Source: a virus. From it: 50,532 nucleotides of DNA. Each line of letters starts with the position of its first letter. Within the stretch, counting starts at the first letter, position 1. The notes under the pieces are model-generated. The model had not been told where the DNA came from. It saw only the letters and a program-made list of their open reading frames with translations, and did not search any database. Positions 15,182 to 21,989 of the stretch are shown one piece after another. The stretch is taken from the IMG/VR virus record IMGVR_UViG_3300035698_012149, positions 1-50,532 of that record. One strand, given 5' to 3'. The position numbers and the translations under genes are program-made.

Positions 15182-16063
15182 TTAATTCCCGACCCGCGGC
15201 AGCATCTTAGAGAATCGAGCTGTGCCGGTAATGGTTTGATCCAGATACCCCATTGTGACAGCTTCACTAGAATGGCCGAGCATGGCCGTCGCATTACCTC
15301 CCACCCGATCGAGGTGGCTAGCGGTGGTCCTTCGGATCTTGTGGAACAGGTCTTTCCGGCCGGCTGGCAGCTCCGCGGCCTTCAGGGTCTTCCGGAGTCG
15401 AGCTACCAGGGCCGGCCAGTCCTTCCGATACCGATCATACGGCCAGGGGAATAGCCAGCGGGATTCGTGGAAGTTGAACATCTCGCAAACTACCTTGACG
15501 CAATCGTCAGGCAGATCGAACACCTGATCGGCGTTCTGCTTCTGGAGCTCGGCCGGTACGTGAAGGACGCTACCCCGCAGGTGCTTCCTCTCTAGGGCCA
15601 TTATGGCCGAGATCCGCAACCCAGTGTAATAGGCGGTCAGCAGTAACCCTTTCCACCAGAGCCGGCTGGGCGTTTTCCCTGTATAGCCGCGGATCCGGTC
15701 AACGGTCGCAAAAATCCGGTCCATCTCTTCGATTGTCCAGGCCTCGGGGAGCCGTCTAGGTTCGGGCAGCTTCCGTAACGTAGGCATAGGCGCCACGGTC
15801 ATCTTCTGCTCGACGGCGAACCGCCAGATTGCGAAAATGTGTCTCCGGACTTTGTTGGCCGTCGATGTCGAGCGGCCTTCAGCGATCAACTGGCCTAGAC
15901 AATCAGCCAGCAGCTTATCAGTCAGCTCGTCTAGATCGACCTCGCGGCCGACCGTCCGCTCAAAGTGTCGGAGGGCGTTCCGGTATTGGCGGTCCGTTCC
16001 TGCCGATCGGCCGAGCAACCTGAGCGAGTGGTACACCTCTCGGTAGAATGTGCAGATTTTCAC
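15182..16063 (-). CDS. int: Tyrosine recombinase (phage integrase)
   Basis: 293 residues from GTG 16063, which has GGAGG seven bases upstream and overlaps the preceding stop (GTGA). A longer frame from TTG 16114 is less likely. An N-terminal SAM-like core-binding domain (about 1-105) precedes the catalytic domain with R150 in YYTGLR, K175, H241 and R244 in HKIRR, H264 in LGHSS and the nucleophile Y273 in GYLD. All key residues are present. It should catalyse integration and excision and makes this a temperate phage. Translational coupling to the upstream regulator suggests that the two are expressed together. Confidence 0.93.
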   Translation of the reverse strand: MKICTFYREVYHSLRLLGRSAGTDRQYRNALRHFERTVGREVDLDELTDKLLADCLGQLIAEGRSTSTANKVRRHIFAIWRFAVEQKMTVAPMPTLRKLPEPRRLPEAWTIEEMDRIFATVDRIRGYTGKTPSRLWWKGLLLTAYYTGLRISAIMALERKHLRGSVLHVPAELQKQNADQVFDLPDDCVKVVCEMFNFHESRWLFPWPYDRYRKDWPALVARLRKTLKAAELPAGRKDLFHKIRRTTASHLDRVGGNATAMLGHSSEAVTMGYLDQTITGTARFSKMLPRVGN

Positions 16064-16584
16064 TTTGAGTCCTCCGTAAATGTCTCTGGGTATCGGGATC
16101 GAATTGCGTCCCAATTGATAATATCACATAGCCAAGACAAATCAGCTGAGCTAGCCGGGTCCATGCGTAACCCTCGGGCGATGCACACAATCCGCTTTGC
16201 CGCGGCCACCATCGCCAGCTCGGGGTCTTTCGTCCGGCCGGCCTCCCAGATGTGCCAGTGCTGGATCGATACACCCGCCTCCCCTGCACAATCGACTTGC
16301 GTCCGGTTGCCGCGTCCTACTTGGATCCGATCGGATAGCGTGTCGGCCAGCATATTATTCTTAATCAAGATCCCCTTCACCTCCCGACGTCGCTTGAGTG
16401 CCGCGTGGATCACGCCCACAGGTGGCTCCCACTTCGACATTGCTGCCAATACGTGAGCCCGGGAAACCCCCGGCTTGCATCGAGCTATCTTAATTTCCCG
16501 CTCGGTCGGTCCGTTGCCGATCGTCGTGAATACTTCAATCCGGCCGTTGCGAGTTGTCCGGACGGCTATCTTCTTAGGTGGCAT
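16060..16584 (-). CDS. XRE-like DNA-binding protein, possible lysogeny regulator
   Basis: 174 residues from ATG 16584 with GGAG seven bases upstream. The C-terminal half (about 93-140) resembles a Cro/CI-type helix-turn-helix: TQVDCAGEAGVSIQHWHIWE, followed by G and a helix rich in Ala, similar to the xxxWExGxxxP pattern. The N-terminal half is basic with no recognised fold. It is coupled directly to the integrase and follows an intrinsic terminator, so the pair forms its own unit. A repressor or excisionase role is inference from position. Confidence 0.6.
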   Translation of the reverse strand: MPPKKIAVRTTRNGRIEVFTTIGNGPTEREIKIARCKPGVSRAHVLAAMSKWEPPVGVIHAALKRRREVKGILIKNNMLADTLSDRIQVGRGNRTQVDCAGEAGVSIQHWHIWEAGRTKDPELAMVAAAKRIVCIARGLRMDPASSADLSWLCDIINWDAIRSRYPETFTEDSK

Positions 16585-16637
16585 GTTGTTTCTCCGTTTT
16601 GGTCGTAAAATTGATAAAAAGCCCCAAACTGCCAAAA

Positions 16638-16682
16638 GGGCAGTCCTCACATCGCTCCTAATGAGCGCCGCGAGGACCGCCC
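16638..16682 (-). terminator. Intrinsic terminator before the regulator-integrase unit
   Basis: GGGCGGTCCTC and GAGGACTGCCC (leftward strand) pair with one mismatch, around an inner GCTC/GAGC stem. TTTTGG and a further T-run follow in the leftward direction. It closes the 20893-16691 gene cluster. Confidence 0.75.
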
Positions 16683-16690
16683 GACCTTAA

Positions 16691-17008
16691 TCACCCCTCT
16701 CTGCCGGCTCTTGCCTCCATTATCCACTTGAGGATCTTGGCCCCGGTGGGGCTCCCTGGCGGGTACACTTGCCAATGGCCGGTGGGGACTAGCGACCCGT
16801 TGATCGAAGTAACTAGCCAGCCTTCGGCCTGGAGCTGGTCCCTGAACTGTTCCCATGTGTTGAATTTATCACCCAGGATTTTGCCCGACACAATCGTTGC
16901 GTCTAGCCCGTCCAGCGCGTCGAAGAGTTTAGCGAGTACCTTCGCCACCTCCTTCGGTTGGCTCCTGGGGCTGGTACAGTTCGGAACGCAATATGGTTTG
17001 CTGGTCAT
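16691..17008 (-). CDS. Hypothetical protein
   Basis: 106 residues from ATG 17008, overlapping the upstream stop by four bases (ATGA). It begins with a short Cys pair (C7, C11), then a helical region and a C-terminal part with GHWQVYPPGSP that looks like a small beta sheet binding site. No recognised family. It is the last gene before a terminator. Confidence 0.7.
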   Translation of the reverse strand: MTSKPYCVPNCTSPRSQPKEVAKVLAKLFDALDGLDATIVSGKILGDKFNTWEQFRDQLQAEGWLVTSINGSLVPTGHWQVYPPGSPTGAKILKWIMEARAGREG

Positions 17009-17283
17009 ACGAATGTCCCTCCCATCACATCGACATAGGTCTGCCGGTTCTCCAGATGGCGACTGATGACGCACAACGCCCAGCCGCGACGTAGCTCCGG
17101 ACTAGCGGCTTGAATGGTCGCGCGGTCTGGTCTCGCTTCTCTTGCGATGGTCAAGATCGATTCGCCTACATGGCAACGATCAACGAACAGGTGGACCATG
17201 CCGCGGTTGTCGCCACTGAGCTCTTCGATCGGCCGATCGGGGTTGATCCGAATCAAATTCTTATCTCTTCGTTTCCGGCTCAT
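17005..17283 (-). CDS. Hypothetical small basic protein
   Basis: 92 residues from ATG 17283, which overlaps the upstream stop (ATGA). Arg-rich N-terminus, then a helical region with HVGESILTIAREARPDRATI that has some helix-turn-helix character (resolvase-like), so DNA binding is possible but unproven. Confidence 0.65.
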   Translation of the reverse strand: MSRKRRDKNLIRINPDRPIEELSGDNRGMVHLFVDRCHVGESILTIAREARPDRATIQAASPELRRGWALCVISRHLENRQTYVDVMGGTFV

Positions 17284-17603
17284 ATTGCCCTGCCTTCCCC
17301 ATGCGATTCGCATGTCTTCATGCTACGAACTTCCTCCGCTATCCATTCGATGGGATAGTCGTTCTCACGTTCGTAGATCATGTAACTTTGTTCGTAACCT
17401 GGCAACCAGCCGGCCGCGGACATCATGCCAAGCGCCGCGGCCTTGTACCCATCACCCATGCGGGACTCCATTGGCGAAGTTAGCACCTCGCCATCACTGC
17501 ATCGCGTCACCCGTACACTACAGTACGCTGTTCCTCCGTTCCGGTCTGCATCGGTCCACAATTTTGCGTGACCAATAAACTTAATTCGTTTCGTCTTACT
17601 CAT
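17280..17603 (-). CDS. Hypothetical protein
   Basis: 107 residues, ATG 17603 with GAGGAG eight bases upstream. Beta-rich first half (KFIGHAKLWTDADRNGGTAY), then a Gly/Ala helix and an acidic C-terminus. No known family was recognised. It is preceded by the repeated intergenic element at 17622-17687. Confidence 0.7.
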   Translation of the reverse strand: MSKTKRIKFIGHAKLWTDADRNGGTAYCSVRVTRCSDGEVLTSPMESRMGDGYKAAALGMMSAAGWLPGYEQSYMIYERENDYPIEWIAEEVRSMKTCESHGEGRAI

Positions 17604-17621
17604 GGTTCCAACTCCTCGATT

Positions 17622-17687
17622 TAGGGTTTCGTAATTCGTTAATCGAATTACCCTAGACCGTTGTGCTCATAACACAACGGCCCGAGG
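17622..17687. repeat. Duplicated intergenic element, copy 1
   Basis: Two nested structures: TAGGGT...ACCCTA enclosing GTAATTCG/CGAATTAC (17623-17655), then an 8-bp perfect stem CCGTTGTG/CACAACGG with loop CTCATAA (17658-17680), followed by CCCGAGG. The same arrangement recurs at 17988-18062. Confidence 0.75.
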
Positions 17688-17695
17688 TAGCCCGA

Positions 17696-17971
17696 TCAGC
17701 TTTGATCTGGGGAAAATGAGAAATAGAACCGCGGTGAGTGTTGAAACATCATCGTTCCGCGGATCCCTGTTTTCCGGTCCCTGACGATTGCACATGGTGC
17801 CGCAAATCCTTCTACGCGAAATTGCACACCGAGTTCGTCCGAGGTCCAGACCTGGCCGTGCTCGGCCTCCAGCGACTCTCTACTGCCTGGGTCCGCGTTG
17901 ATCTCTTCGCACAAATCACGACGAACGTCCTCCGCTTTCATGTCAATCTTGATCGTCTCTGCATTGCTCAT
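17696..17971 (-). CDS. Hypothetical protein
   Basis: 91 residues from ATG 17971 with AAGGAG seven bases upstream; a longer frame from 18025 runs into the upstream repeat element and is unlikely. An acidic helical N-terminus and a beta-rich C-terminus (VQFRVEGFAAPCAIVRDR). It resembles small DNA-mimic-like or cytosolic phage proteins only in general character. No family was assigned. Confidence 0.7.
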   Translation of the reverse strand: MSNAETIKIDMKAEDVRRDLCEEINADPGSRESLEAEHGQVWTSDELGVQFRVEGFAAPCAIVRDRKTGIRGTMMFQHSPRFYFSFSPDQS

Positions 17972-17987
17972 AGTCTCGCTCCTTAGG

Positions 17988-18062
17988 CTAGGGTTCTGTG
18001 GTTCTGTGGTCCTGAATCGGGCCACCCTAGGCTGCTGTGCTCATAACACAACAGCCCGAGGC
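17988..18062. repeat. Duplicated intergenic element, copy 2
   Basis: CTAGGGT...ACCCTAG ends (17988-18030) followed by a 10-bp stem GGCTGCTGTG/CACAACAGCC with one mismatch and the same CTCATAA loop (18030-18056), then CCCGAGG. It sits between the stop at 18074 and the start at 17971, as copy 1 sits between 17696 and 17603. Confidence 0.75.
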
Positions 18063-18073
18063 GCTCCGGTCGC

Positions 18074-18505
18074 CTAGTGCTCACGCGGAAGTAGCAAAAC
18101 ATCTCCCTCCACGTACAGCGTGATTTTGTCTAGCGGGAAATCGGTGTATTCGATCTCTTGCCGGATTATCTCCGGCTCTCCGTCTCCACTGTCTCGACGG
18201 CAGACGGCCGCGGCCGAGGTTTGACCCTCAACCGATCGATCGACCTTCAGCGTCCAGAGCTGGAACTCTTGCAGCCGCGGATCCTTGCGGATCACTGGCT
18301 CGGTCTGGTAACTAGCTACCAGATCGATCAACCAGTGAGCTCCGCACAATTCGGCCATTGTACTGATGCCGGTCGTGTACTTCATTCGGCCGGTCCAGTG
18401 TTGATACATATCGCCCCCGCCCGTGCAGTGTGCCAAAGCGGTTTCGATTACGGCCGCATTTTCGGCCGCGCCTAAGTCCGGAATTGTTTTGTTCTCAGCG
18501 TTCAT
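18074..18505 (-). CDS. DUF6876-like phage protein
   Basis: 143 residues. The central part (YQHWTGRMKYTTGISTMAEL, then HWLIDLVASYQ, FQLWTLKV and late YTDFPLDKITLY) matches my recollection of the DUF6876 family of small phage and plasmid proteins of unknown function, in which a target-sensing HW and IASYQ motif is conserved. The function is not known. Its start overlaps the upstream gene by 11 bases. Confidence 0.75.
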   Translation of the reverse strand: MNAENKTIPDLGAAENAAVIETALAHCTGGGDMYQHWTGRMKYTTGISTMAELCGAHWLIDLVASYQTEPVIRKDPRLQEFQLWTLKVDRSVEGQTSAAAVCRRDSGDGEPEIIRQEIEYTDFPLDKITLYVEGDVLLLPREH

Positions 18506-19082
18506 TGTTCAAGTCCCCTTCGGTTAGTGATTTGACCAACCCAAAGCCTTCACGTTCGTCTTCGGATAGGCCGGAAATTCGGACCCTTGCAGAGTCCTCT
18601 AAAATTAGCGGGTTCCACCTTCTCAGCTCGGGAATAACACATCGGGCCATATATTCCAGCTCAGTAAACTCCGGCTCGTTTTGCGTTACCCTGTGCGTGT
18701 TGTAACGACTCAGCGCCCAACGTCTGACGTCCTCATCGTAGAATTCCAGGATGGCCCAGCAGCAATCTTCCTCGAACTCATACGCGAACGCCTTCCCATA
18801 ATGCGGTTCGCAAACCGCCATTGCCGGATCTAAGTGGTTCCACAATCGATCGATCTGGTTGACTAGAATGTAGCCACCGTGTCCAGGCGTCGAGACCCAC
18901 CAGCAGGCGCCGAACCGACACGGCACCTTGTGAGAGCTTTGCCACGGTCCCCATCCGATCATGCCACTCTTGGCTACGGTCAACGGGTTCCTTAGCTTAC
19001 CCTGATCGTCAAACTGGAACGTCGTGCTACAGGTTTTGCCGTATCGGTCGTGGCCGCTCAATCGAACTTTATTTGCAATCAC
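18495..19082 (-). CDS. DUF7007-like hypothetical protein
   Basis: 196 residues from GTG 19082, which overlaps the upstream stop (GTGA) and follows a GGGGG run; the longer frame to 19157 would overlap the neighbour by 79 bases. WWVSTPGHGGYILV and FEEDCCWAILEFYDED resemble plasmid and phage proteins of the DUF7007 group. The C-terminal half is helical and acidic. No function known. Confidence 0.7.
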   Translation of the reverse strand: MIANKVRLSGHDRYGKTCSTTFQFDDQGKLRNPLTVAKSGMIGWGPWQSSHKVPCRFGACWWVSTPGHGGYILVNQIDRLWNHLDPAMAVCEPHYGKAFAYEFEEDCCWAILEFYDEDVRRWALSRYNTHRVTQNEPEFTELEYMARCVIPELRRWNPLILEDSARVRISGLSEDEREGFGLVKSLTEGDLNNER

Positions 19083-19306
19083 GCCGGCACCCCCTTTCCT
19101 ACCTTTGCCACCTGTCGGAAGTGGAAGCTGGCGACATTCTGGTTGCCCCAAACACAAACGCCCAAGCCGTCACGCAAGCAGCCGCGTACTTGGGCCACCG
19201 ACAGCCGGCTGTCCGCGGCTATCTGTTTGATCTCGGCCTGGGTTCCGTCAACCAGTTCGACGTCCCCAGTCAACCGATTCGTCTTCTCTAACTGCATCAT
19301 GGTCAT
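19079..19306 (-). CDS. Hypothetical small protein
   Basis: 75 residues, ATG 19306 with AGGAGA eight bases upstream. Residues 20-50 (QAEIKQIAADSRLSVAQVRG) look like a helix-turn-helix, so it may bind DNA. A short beta-rich C-terminus follows. It is coupled to the downstream gene through GTGA. Confidence 0.65.
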   Translation of the reverse strand: MTMMQLEKTNRLTGDVELVDGTQAEIKQIAADSRLSVAQVRGCLRDGLGVCVWGNQNVASFHFRQVAKVGKGVPA

Positions 19307-19353
19307 GGTCTCGATCTCCTCGATCTGAAGTGTGATAAAATGCCCCTGTAACT

Positions 19354-19485
19354 CTAATCCTCAGCGGCCGACTTGGGTTCCGTCGATCGTCTCGACGTCC
19401 CCTTTCGTGTCTTCTTCGTTCGCTTCTTCGGTCTCCGCGTTCGGCCTGATCGCTTCCGCGGATCGTGTAGCTTTTCTGGTCTCAT
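19354..19485 (-). CDS. Very basic 43-residue protein
   Basis: ATG 19485 overlaps the upstream stop by four bases (ATGA) and AAGGGA lies five bases before it. The TAG is at 19354-19356. About half of the residues in the central part are Lys or Arg (RKRSGRTRRPKKRTKKTRKG), so it should bind nucleic acid or nucleoprotein. It is too short for routine gene calling. Its presence is supported by the overlap and ribosome site. Confidence 0.6.
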   Translation of the reverse strand: MRPEKLHDPRKRSGRTRRPKKRTKKTRKGTSRRSTEPKSAAED

Positions 19486-19667
19486 AAAGATCCCTTCTCT
19501 CGTCTAACTCGCTCGGCCGGAGTTTCCGCGGCCGGCTCTACTTCGCTCGGCTCGGCCGGCTCTACGTTAGTCGGCTCGGGCTTGTCGAGGTCGTCAAATA
19601 GATTCCCCTGGCCGGGACAAGCGTCCAGGCCAGAGAACAGCGTTTTTTGATGTGATAGTGGTTTCAT
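19482..19667 (-). CDS. Hypothetical acidic Pro/Glu-rich protein
   Basis: 61 residues from ATG 19667, which overlaps the upstream stop (TGATG). An alternative ATG at 19718 would overlap the neighbour by 52 bases. The middle is low-complexity Glu/Pro/Thr (PEPTNVEPAEPSEVEP), and the C-terminus is basic. Probably disordered. Confidence 0.6.
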   Translation of the reverse strand: MKPLSHQKTLFSGLDACPGQGNLFDDLDKPEPTNVEPAEPSEVEPAAETPAERVRREKGSL

Positions 19668-19903
19668 CAGATTAGCCCCGCTAAAATCAGGAAGCTTTTG
19701 ATAGTTAGAGTTCCACATGCCTCACACCGGCCGGCGTCTTGGTCCGGCTCGGTGTATTCGGTGTAGTCACAATCGGGATTGATACAGATGCCAGGGACGG
19801 AGCTTTCTGTTCCAAAGTCCTCAATCAACGCCTCTAGAGAATCGCACCCCTCTGATTGGATTAACTCGGCCAAGTTCAGTTCGTCGGATTCGACTCGATT
19901 CAT
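19667..19903 (-). CDS. Zinc-ribbon protein
   Basis: 78 residues with an acidic N-terminal helix and a C-terminal metal site (CINPDC and CEACG). ATG 19903 overlaps the upstream stop by four bases. It resembles small phage zinc-knuckle proteins; function unknown. Confidence 0.7.
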   Translation of the reverse strand: MNRVESDELNLAELIQSEGCDSLEALIEDFGTESSVPGICINPDCDYTEYTEPDQDAGRCEACGTLTIKSFLILAGLI

Positions 19904-20475
19904 TTGGCACCCCCTTCAGCCTTCTGGGCAGCGCCCCAGTTATTATGGAACCCGTCAAAGTCGGTCGGATCGTCACCTACAGTGTCGGCTCTGTCGGCTA
20001 TCTCGGCCTGAACGCGACGTAATTCCGCGCGGGCGTTGTCCTCGTTGGCTTTGACGTCGGCCGCGTGTCGTTCGTCCCGCTCGGCCAGGTCGGCCGCGGA
20101 CCTGGCCGCGTCTTCGGCCACGTTGGCGATTAGCCGGATCCGTCTCGCCTCATCTTGGGCGTACTTGGTATCCTGGCAGGGTGGTTGGTTGAAGGCAATA
20201 AAGCTCATTCTGTCGGCTCTATTTGTCCAAGCCACGGCAGACGTCCGGGCCGCGATGGCCTTGGCCCTTGATCGGACCGCGGCCGTCTGAGCCGGCCACT
20301 CAGAATTCAAGTCCTCAAGGGCCTGCGTCACAGCCTCCCTGGCCGCGGCCGCGGCCGCTGTGGCACACCCGCCGACCCCCATCGTGGTTACTTTACACAT
20401 GGCCGAATAAACGGCCTGGCCCGTGCGTCCTGCAACGGCCGCAATGGTTGCGGCGTCCTGTACTCGGTCTCTCAT
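19900..20475 (-). CDS. Ala-rich helical protein
   Basis: 191 residues, strongly Ala/Arg/Glu-rich and helical, with long coiled-coil-like stretches (about 95-165). ATG 20475 has GAGGAG eight bases upstream. The DNA is packed with GGCCG blocks, including repeated GCGGCCGC. A similar composition is seen in the neighbour 20600-20893, so the two may be related. A structural or DNA-associated role is possible; none is shown. Confidence 0.7.
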   Translation of the reverse strand: MRDRVQDAATIAAVAGRTGQAVYSAMCKVTTMGVGGCATAAAAAAREAVTQALEDLNSEWPAQTAAVRSRAKAIAARTSAVAWTNRADRMSFIAFNQPPCQDTKYAQDEARRIRLIANVAEDAARSAADLAERDERHAADVKANEDNARAELRRVQAEIADRADTVGDDPTDFDGFHNNWGAAQKAEGGAK

Positions 20476-20602
20476 GATTCTGACTCCTCTGCGGCCGCTG
20501 TGGCCGCTCTAAGTGATTGCAAGGTCTGAAGTCGCCTTGTCCCAGCAAGCCCTCCAGGCGTCCGCGTGGGCCACCTGTCGGGCTCGATAGGTCCGGGCGT
20601 CA
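20472..20602 (-). CDS. Doubtful short frame between two Ala-rich genes
   Basis: A TTG at 20602 overlaps the preceding stop (TTGA), and the frame ends on ATGA with the next gene, giving 43 residues. Overlaps at both ends fit the operon style, but there is no ribosome site at a useful distance. A different frame (stop 20509) has a composition closer to the upstream protein. Only one of the two can be real; see findings. Confidence 0.3.
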
Positions 20603-20893
20603 ATCGGCCGCGGTTTGCGACGCCTCCTCTCTGGTCACCTCTCGACCTCTGGCCGCACAATCGTCGGCCACCTTCAAGAGCTCCGTGGCTCTGTTTCTGG
20701 CCTCCAGCTCGTTTGCTTGGGCAGTCAACCAGTGATCCCAAGCGGCATTGGCCCGATCGGCTGCTCGAACTGCATTGGCTTCCGCGGTCCGAGCGGCCGC
20801 GTAGGTGAGGTCCTTGTTGAATTTGCGGACTTTCCGCGTAACTTCCGCGTGTCGGGCGGCTATCTCTCCGTCAATCCATTCTCCCCATCTCAT
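20600..20893 (-). CDS. Ala-rich helical protein
   Basis: 97 residues from ATG 20893 with GGAG eight bases upstream. Helical, Ala/Arg/Glu-rich (AARTAEANAVRAADRANAAW), similar in style to the next gene. It is the first gene after the 580-bp regulatory gap. It ends at a TGA followed by C, with a protein-like +1 frame beyond it. Confidence 0.7.
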   Translation of the reverse strand: MRWGEWIDGEIAARHAEVTRKVRKFNKDLTYAAARTAEANAVRAADRANAAWDHWLTAQANELEARNRATELLKVADDCAARGREVTREEASQTAAD

Positions 20894-20948
20894 GGGTCCA
20901 TCTCCAATTTATAAGCGGTTTAGTGTTGAAAAGCCCCGAATATTGGCT

Positions 20949-20976
20949 ATTCTAGTCTTTCTATCGGGCGTGTATA
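20949..20976 (-). promoter_or_regulatory. Candidate promoter for the 20893-16691 cluster
   Basis: Leftward TATACA (20976-20971), 16 bases, TAGAAT (20954-20949). The -10 matches five of six consensus bases and a start near 20942 would give a leader of about 50 nt. Confidence 0.45.
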
Positions 20977-21013
20977 GTCCTTCCCATGTGGAATAGTAGG
21001 GCAATTGGTTGTA

Positions 21014-21034
21014 AGTCGTTTGATACCAACGACT
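21014..21034. promoter_or_regulatory. Operator-like inverted repeat
   Basis: AGTCGTT and AACGACT with a 7-base centre, upstream of the candidate promoter at 20949-20976. Suggests a site for a dimeric regulator. Confidence 0.45.
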
Positions 21035-21152
21035 AGAAAGTTTTGGATTTATTTTGTGGCCGGGTTTCGGTGTCCAGTGCCGGCCGCGGGTGTAGTCGGA
21101 TGGGCTCGGGCGACGTCAACCTGCCCGTCATCAGCAAATAATACTAATGAAC

Positions 21153-21198
21153 TGATTCGTATTACTGAGTGTTACGAATCGGGTGATTCGTATTACTG
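21153..21198. repeat. Iteron-like direct repeats
   Basis: TGATTCGTATTACTG occurs at 21153-21167 and 21184-21198 (31-bp period), with an inverted TACGAATC at 21173-21180 between them. Three related half-sites in 46 bases suggest a replication or repressor binding site. Confidence 0.6.
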
Positions 21199-21434
21199 CT
21201 CGGTCGTGGTGCTCGGCCGTGGAGCTGGCCGGCCGTGGAGCTCGGTCCCGCGGTGGATGCGTGATCTACCCTGGCCGTGGTGCGTGGTGGTGTGGTCATC
21301 AGCTCGGTGGACGTCAGTCGGCCGGCTCGGTGGGGTCGATCGGTGTGGTGGGGGTTGATTTGAGAGGAGAGAGGAAGCGCGACGCGCACGCGAGGGGATT
21401 CGACCCGCGCCCCCGGCCGGCCGAGCCCTCTGTA

Positions 21435-21463
21435 TATATATTAACTGTACACACAATTTGCAA
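21435..21463 (-). promoter_or_regulatory. Candidate leftward promoter
   Basis: TTGCAA (21463-21458), 17 bases, TATATA (21440-21435): four of six consensus bases in each box at ideal spacing. Confidence 0.3.
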
Positions 21464-21476
21464 TTTTCATTGCCCC

Positions 21477-21728
21477 CTACCCCCCATTGGGGTCGGGCAT
21501 ACGTTCCATGCGAGTCGGTGTTTCGTAGAGCTCGGCAAACCGTTCTTTAGCGTTTGTGTACGACTGGTTTCCGATTACCTCATGTCGGCCACACCAAGAG
21601 CATACCCGGATGGTACGGACCAGAACGTATCTCTTCTCGTTGCCCATGAGCCATCGTGACGCAACCCATTTGTGCCGGCCGTGGCGACAGCAGAAACTTC
21701 TGATTTTAGCTTTAATTGCTGGTATCAC
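21477..21728 (-). CDS. Cys/His-containing small protein (zinc-ribbon, DUF1660-like)
   Basis: 83 residues, ATG 21728 with GGAG eight bases upstream and overlapping the preceding stop. CCRHGRHKW near the N-terminus and RVCSWCGRHE in the middle form a Cys/His zinc site as in small prophage proteins of the DUF1660 type. Basic N-terminus. Function unknown. Confidence 0.7.
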   Translation of the reverse strand: MIPAIKAKIRSFCCRHGRHKWVASRWLMGNEKRYVLVRTIRVCSWCGRHEVIGNQSYTNAKERFAELYETPTRMERMPDPNGG

Positions 21729-21958
21729 TTTGGCTCCTCGTTTTGTTCCATCTTCATTTCTTTTTGTGAATGTTTGAGCAAAATTTCCTTTTGTGAGTGT
21801 TGAACAAATTTATTGAGTGCGTCAAGCGTTCTTAAATCCAGGTACACTCGGTCGGTTGGGTTTAGATGATCGTTTGCGTGGAGCCAAACGCCTGGCCCGC
21901 TATAGCAAGCGTACACGCCGTCGCCTAAGTAGATGAATCCTTGTGTGGGATCGCCCAT
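21725..21958 (-). CDS. LGDGVYA-family phage protein, paralogue A
   Basis: 77 residues from ATG 21958 (GGAG eight bases upstream; a GTG one codon earlier is worse placed). YLGDGVYACYSGPGVWLHA, VYLDLRTLDALNKFV and a Lys/Glu tail. The first part matches the protein at 23551-23922, so the two are duplicates. This motif is common in small phage proteins of unknown function. Confidence 0.8.
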   Translation of the reverse strand: MGDPTQGFIYLGDGVYACYSGPGVWLHANDHLNPTDRVYLDLRTLDALNKFVQHSQKEILLKHSQKEMKMEQNEEPK

Positions 21959-21989
21959 CACTGTGTCTCCTTTTTTTTGGATTTGGATT

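Larger units (their letters stand above)
20894..21476. other. Regulatory gap with repeats and candidate promoters
   Basis: 583 bases with no convincing gene. Contents, right to left: a candidate promoter (21435-21463), a GT-rich/CA-rich skewed block (21200-21380), an iteron-like pair (21153-21198), an inverted repeat (21014-21034) and a second promoter candidate (20949-20976) about 50 bases before the first gene. If transcribed from 21430, the leader would be over 500 nt. Confidence 0.55.

Noticed and set aside
21390-21415. GGGGATTCGACCC, T-arm-like sequence
   Set aside because: No acceptor, D or anticodon arm can be folded around it and G53 is missing, so it is not a tRNA nor a proven attachment site.
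14498-21476. CRISPR arrays, insertion sequences or transposases
   Set aside because: None found; repeats in this part are short regulatory-type motifs only.
21183-21659. 158-residue plus-strand frame in the gap
   Set aside because: Runs against the operon over a skewed repeat block and into a real minus-strand gene; composition is low-complexity.
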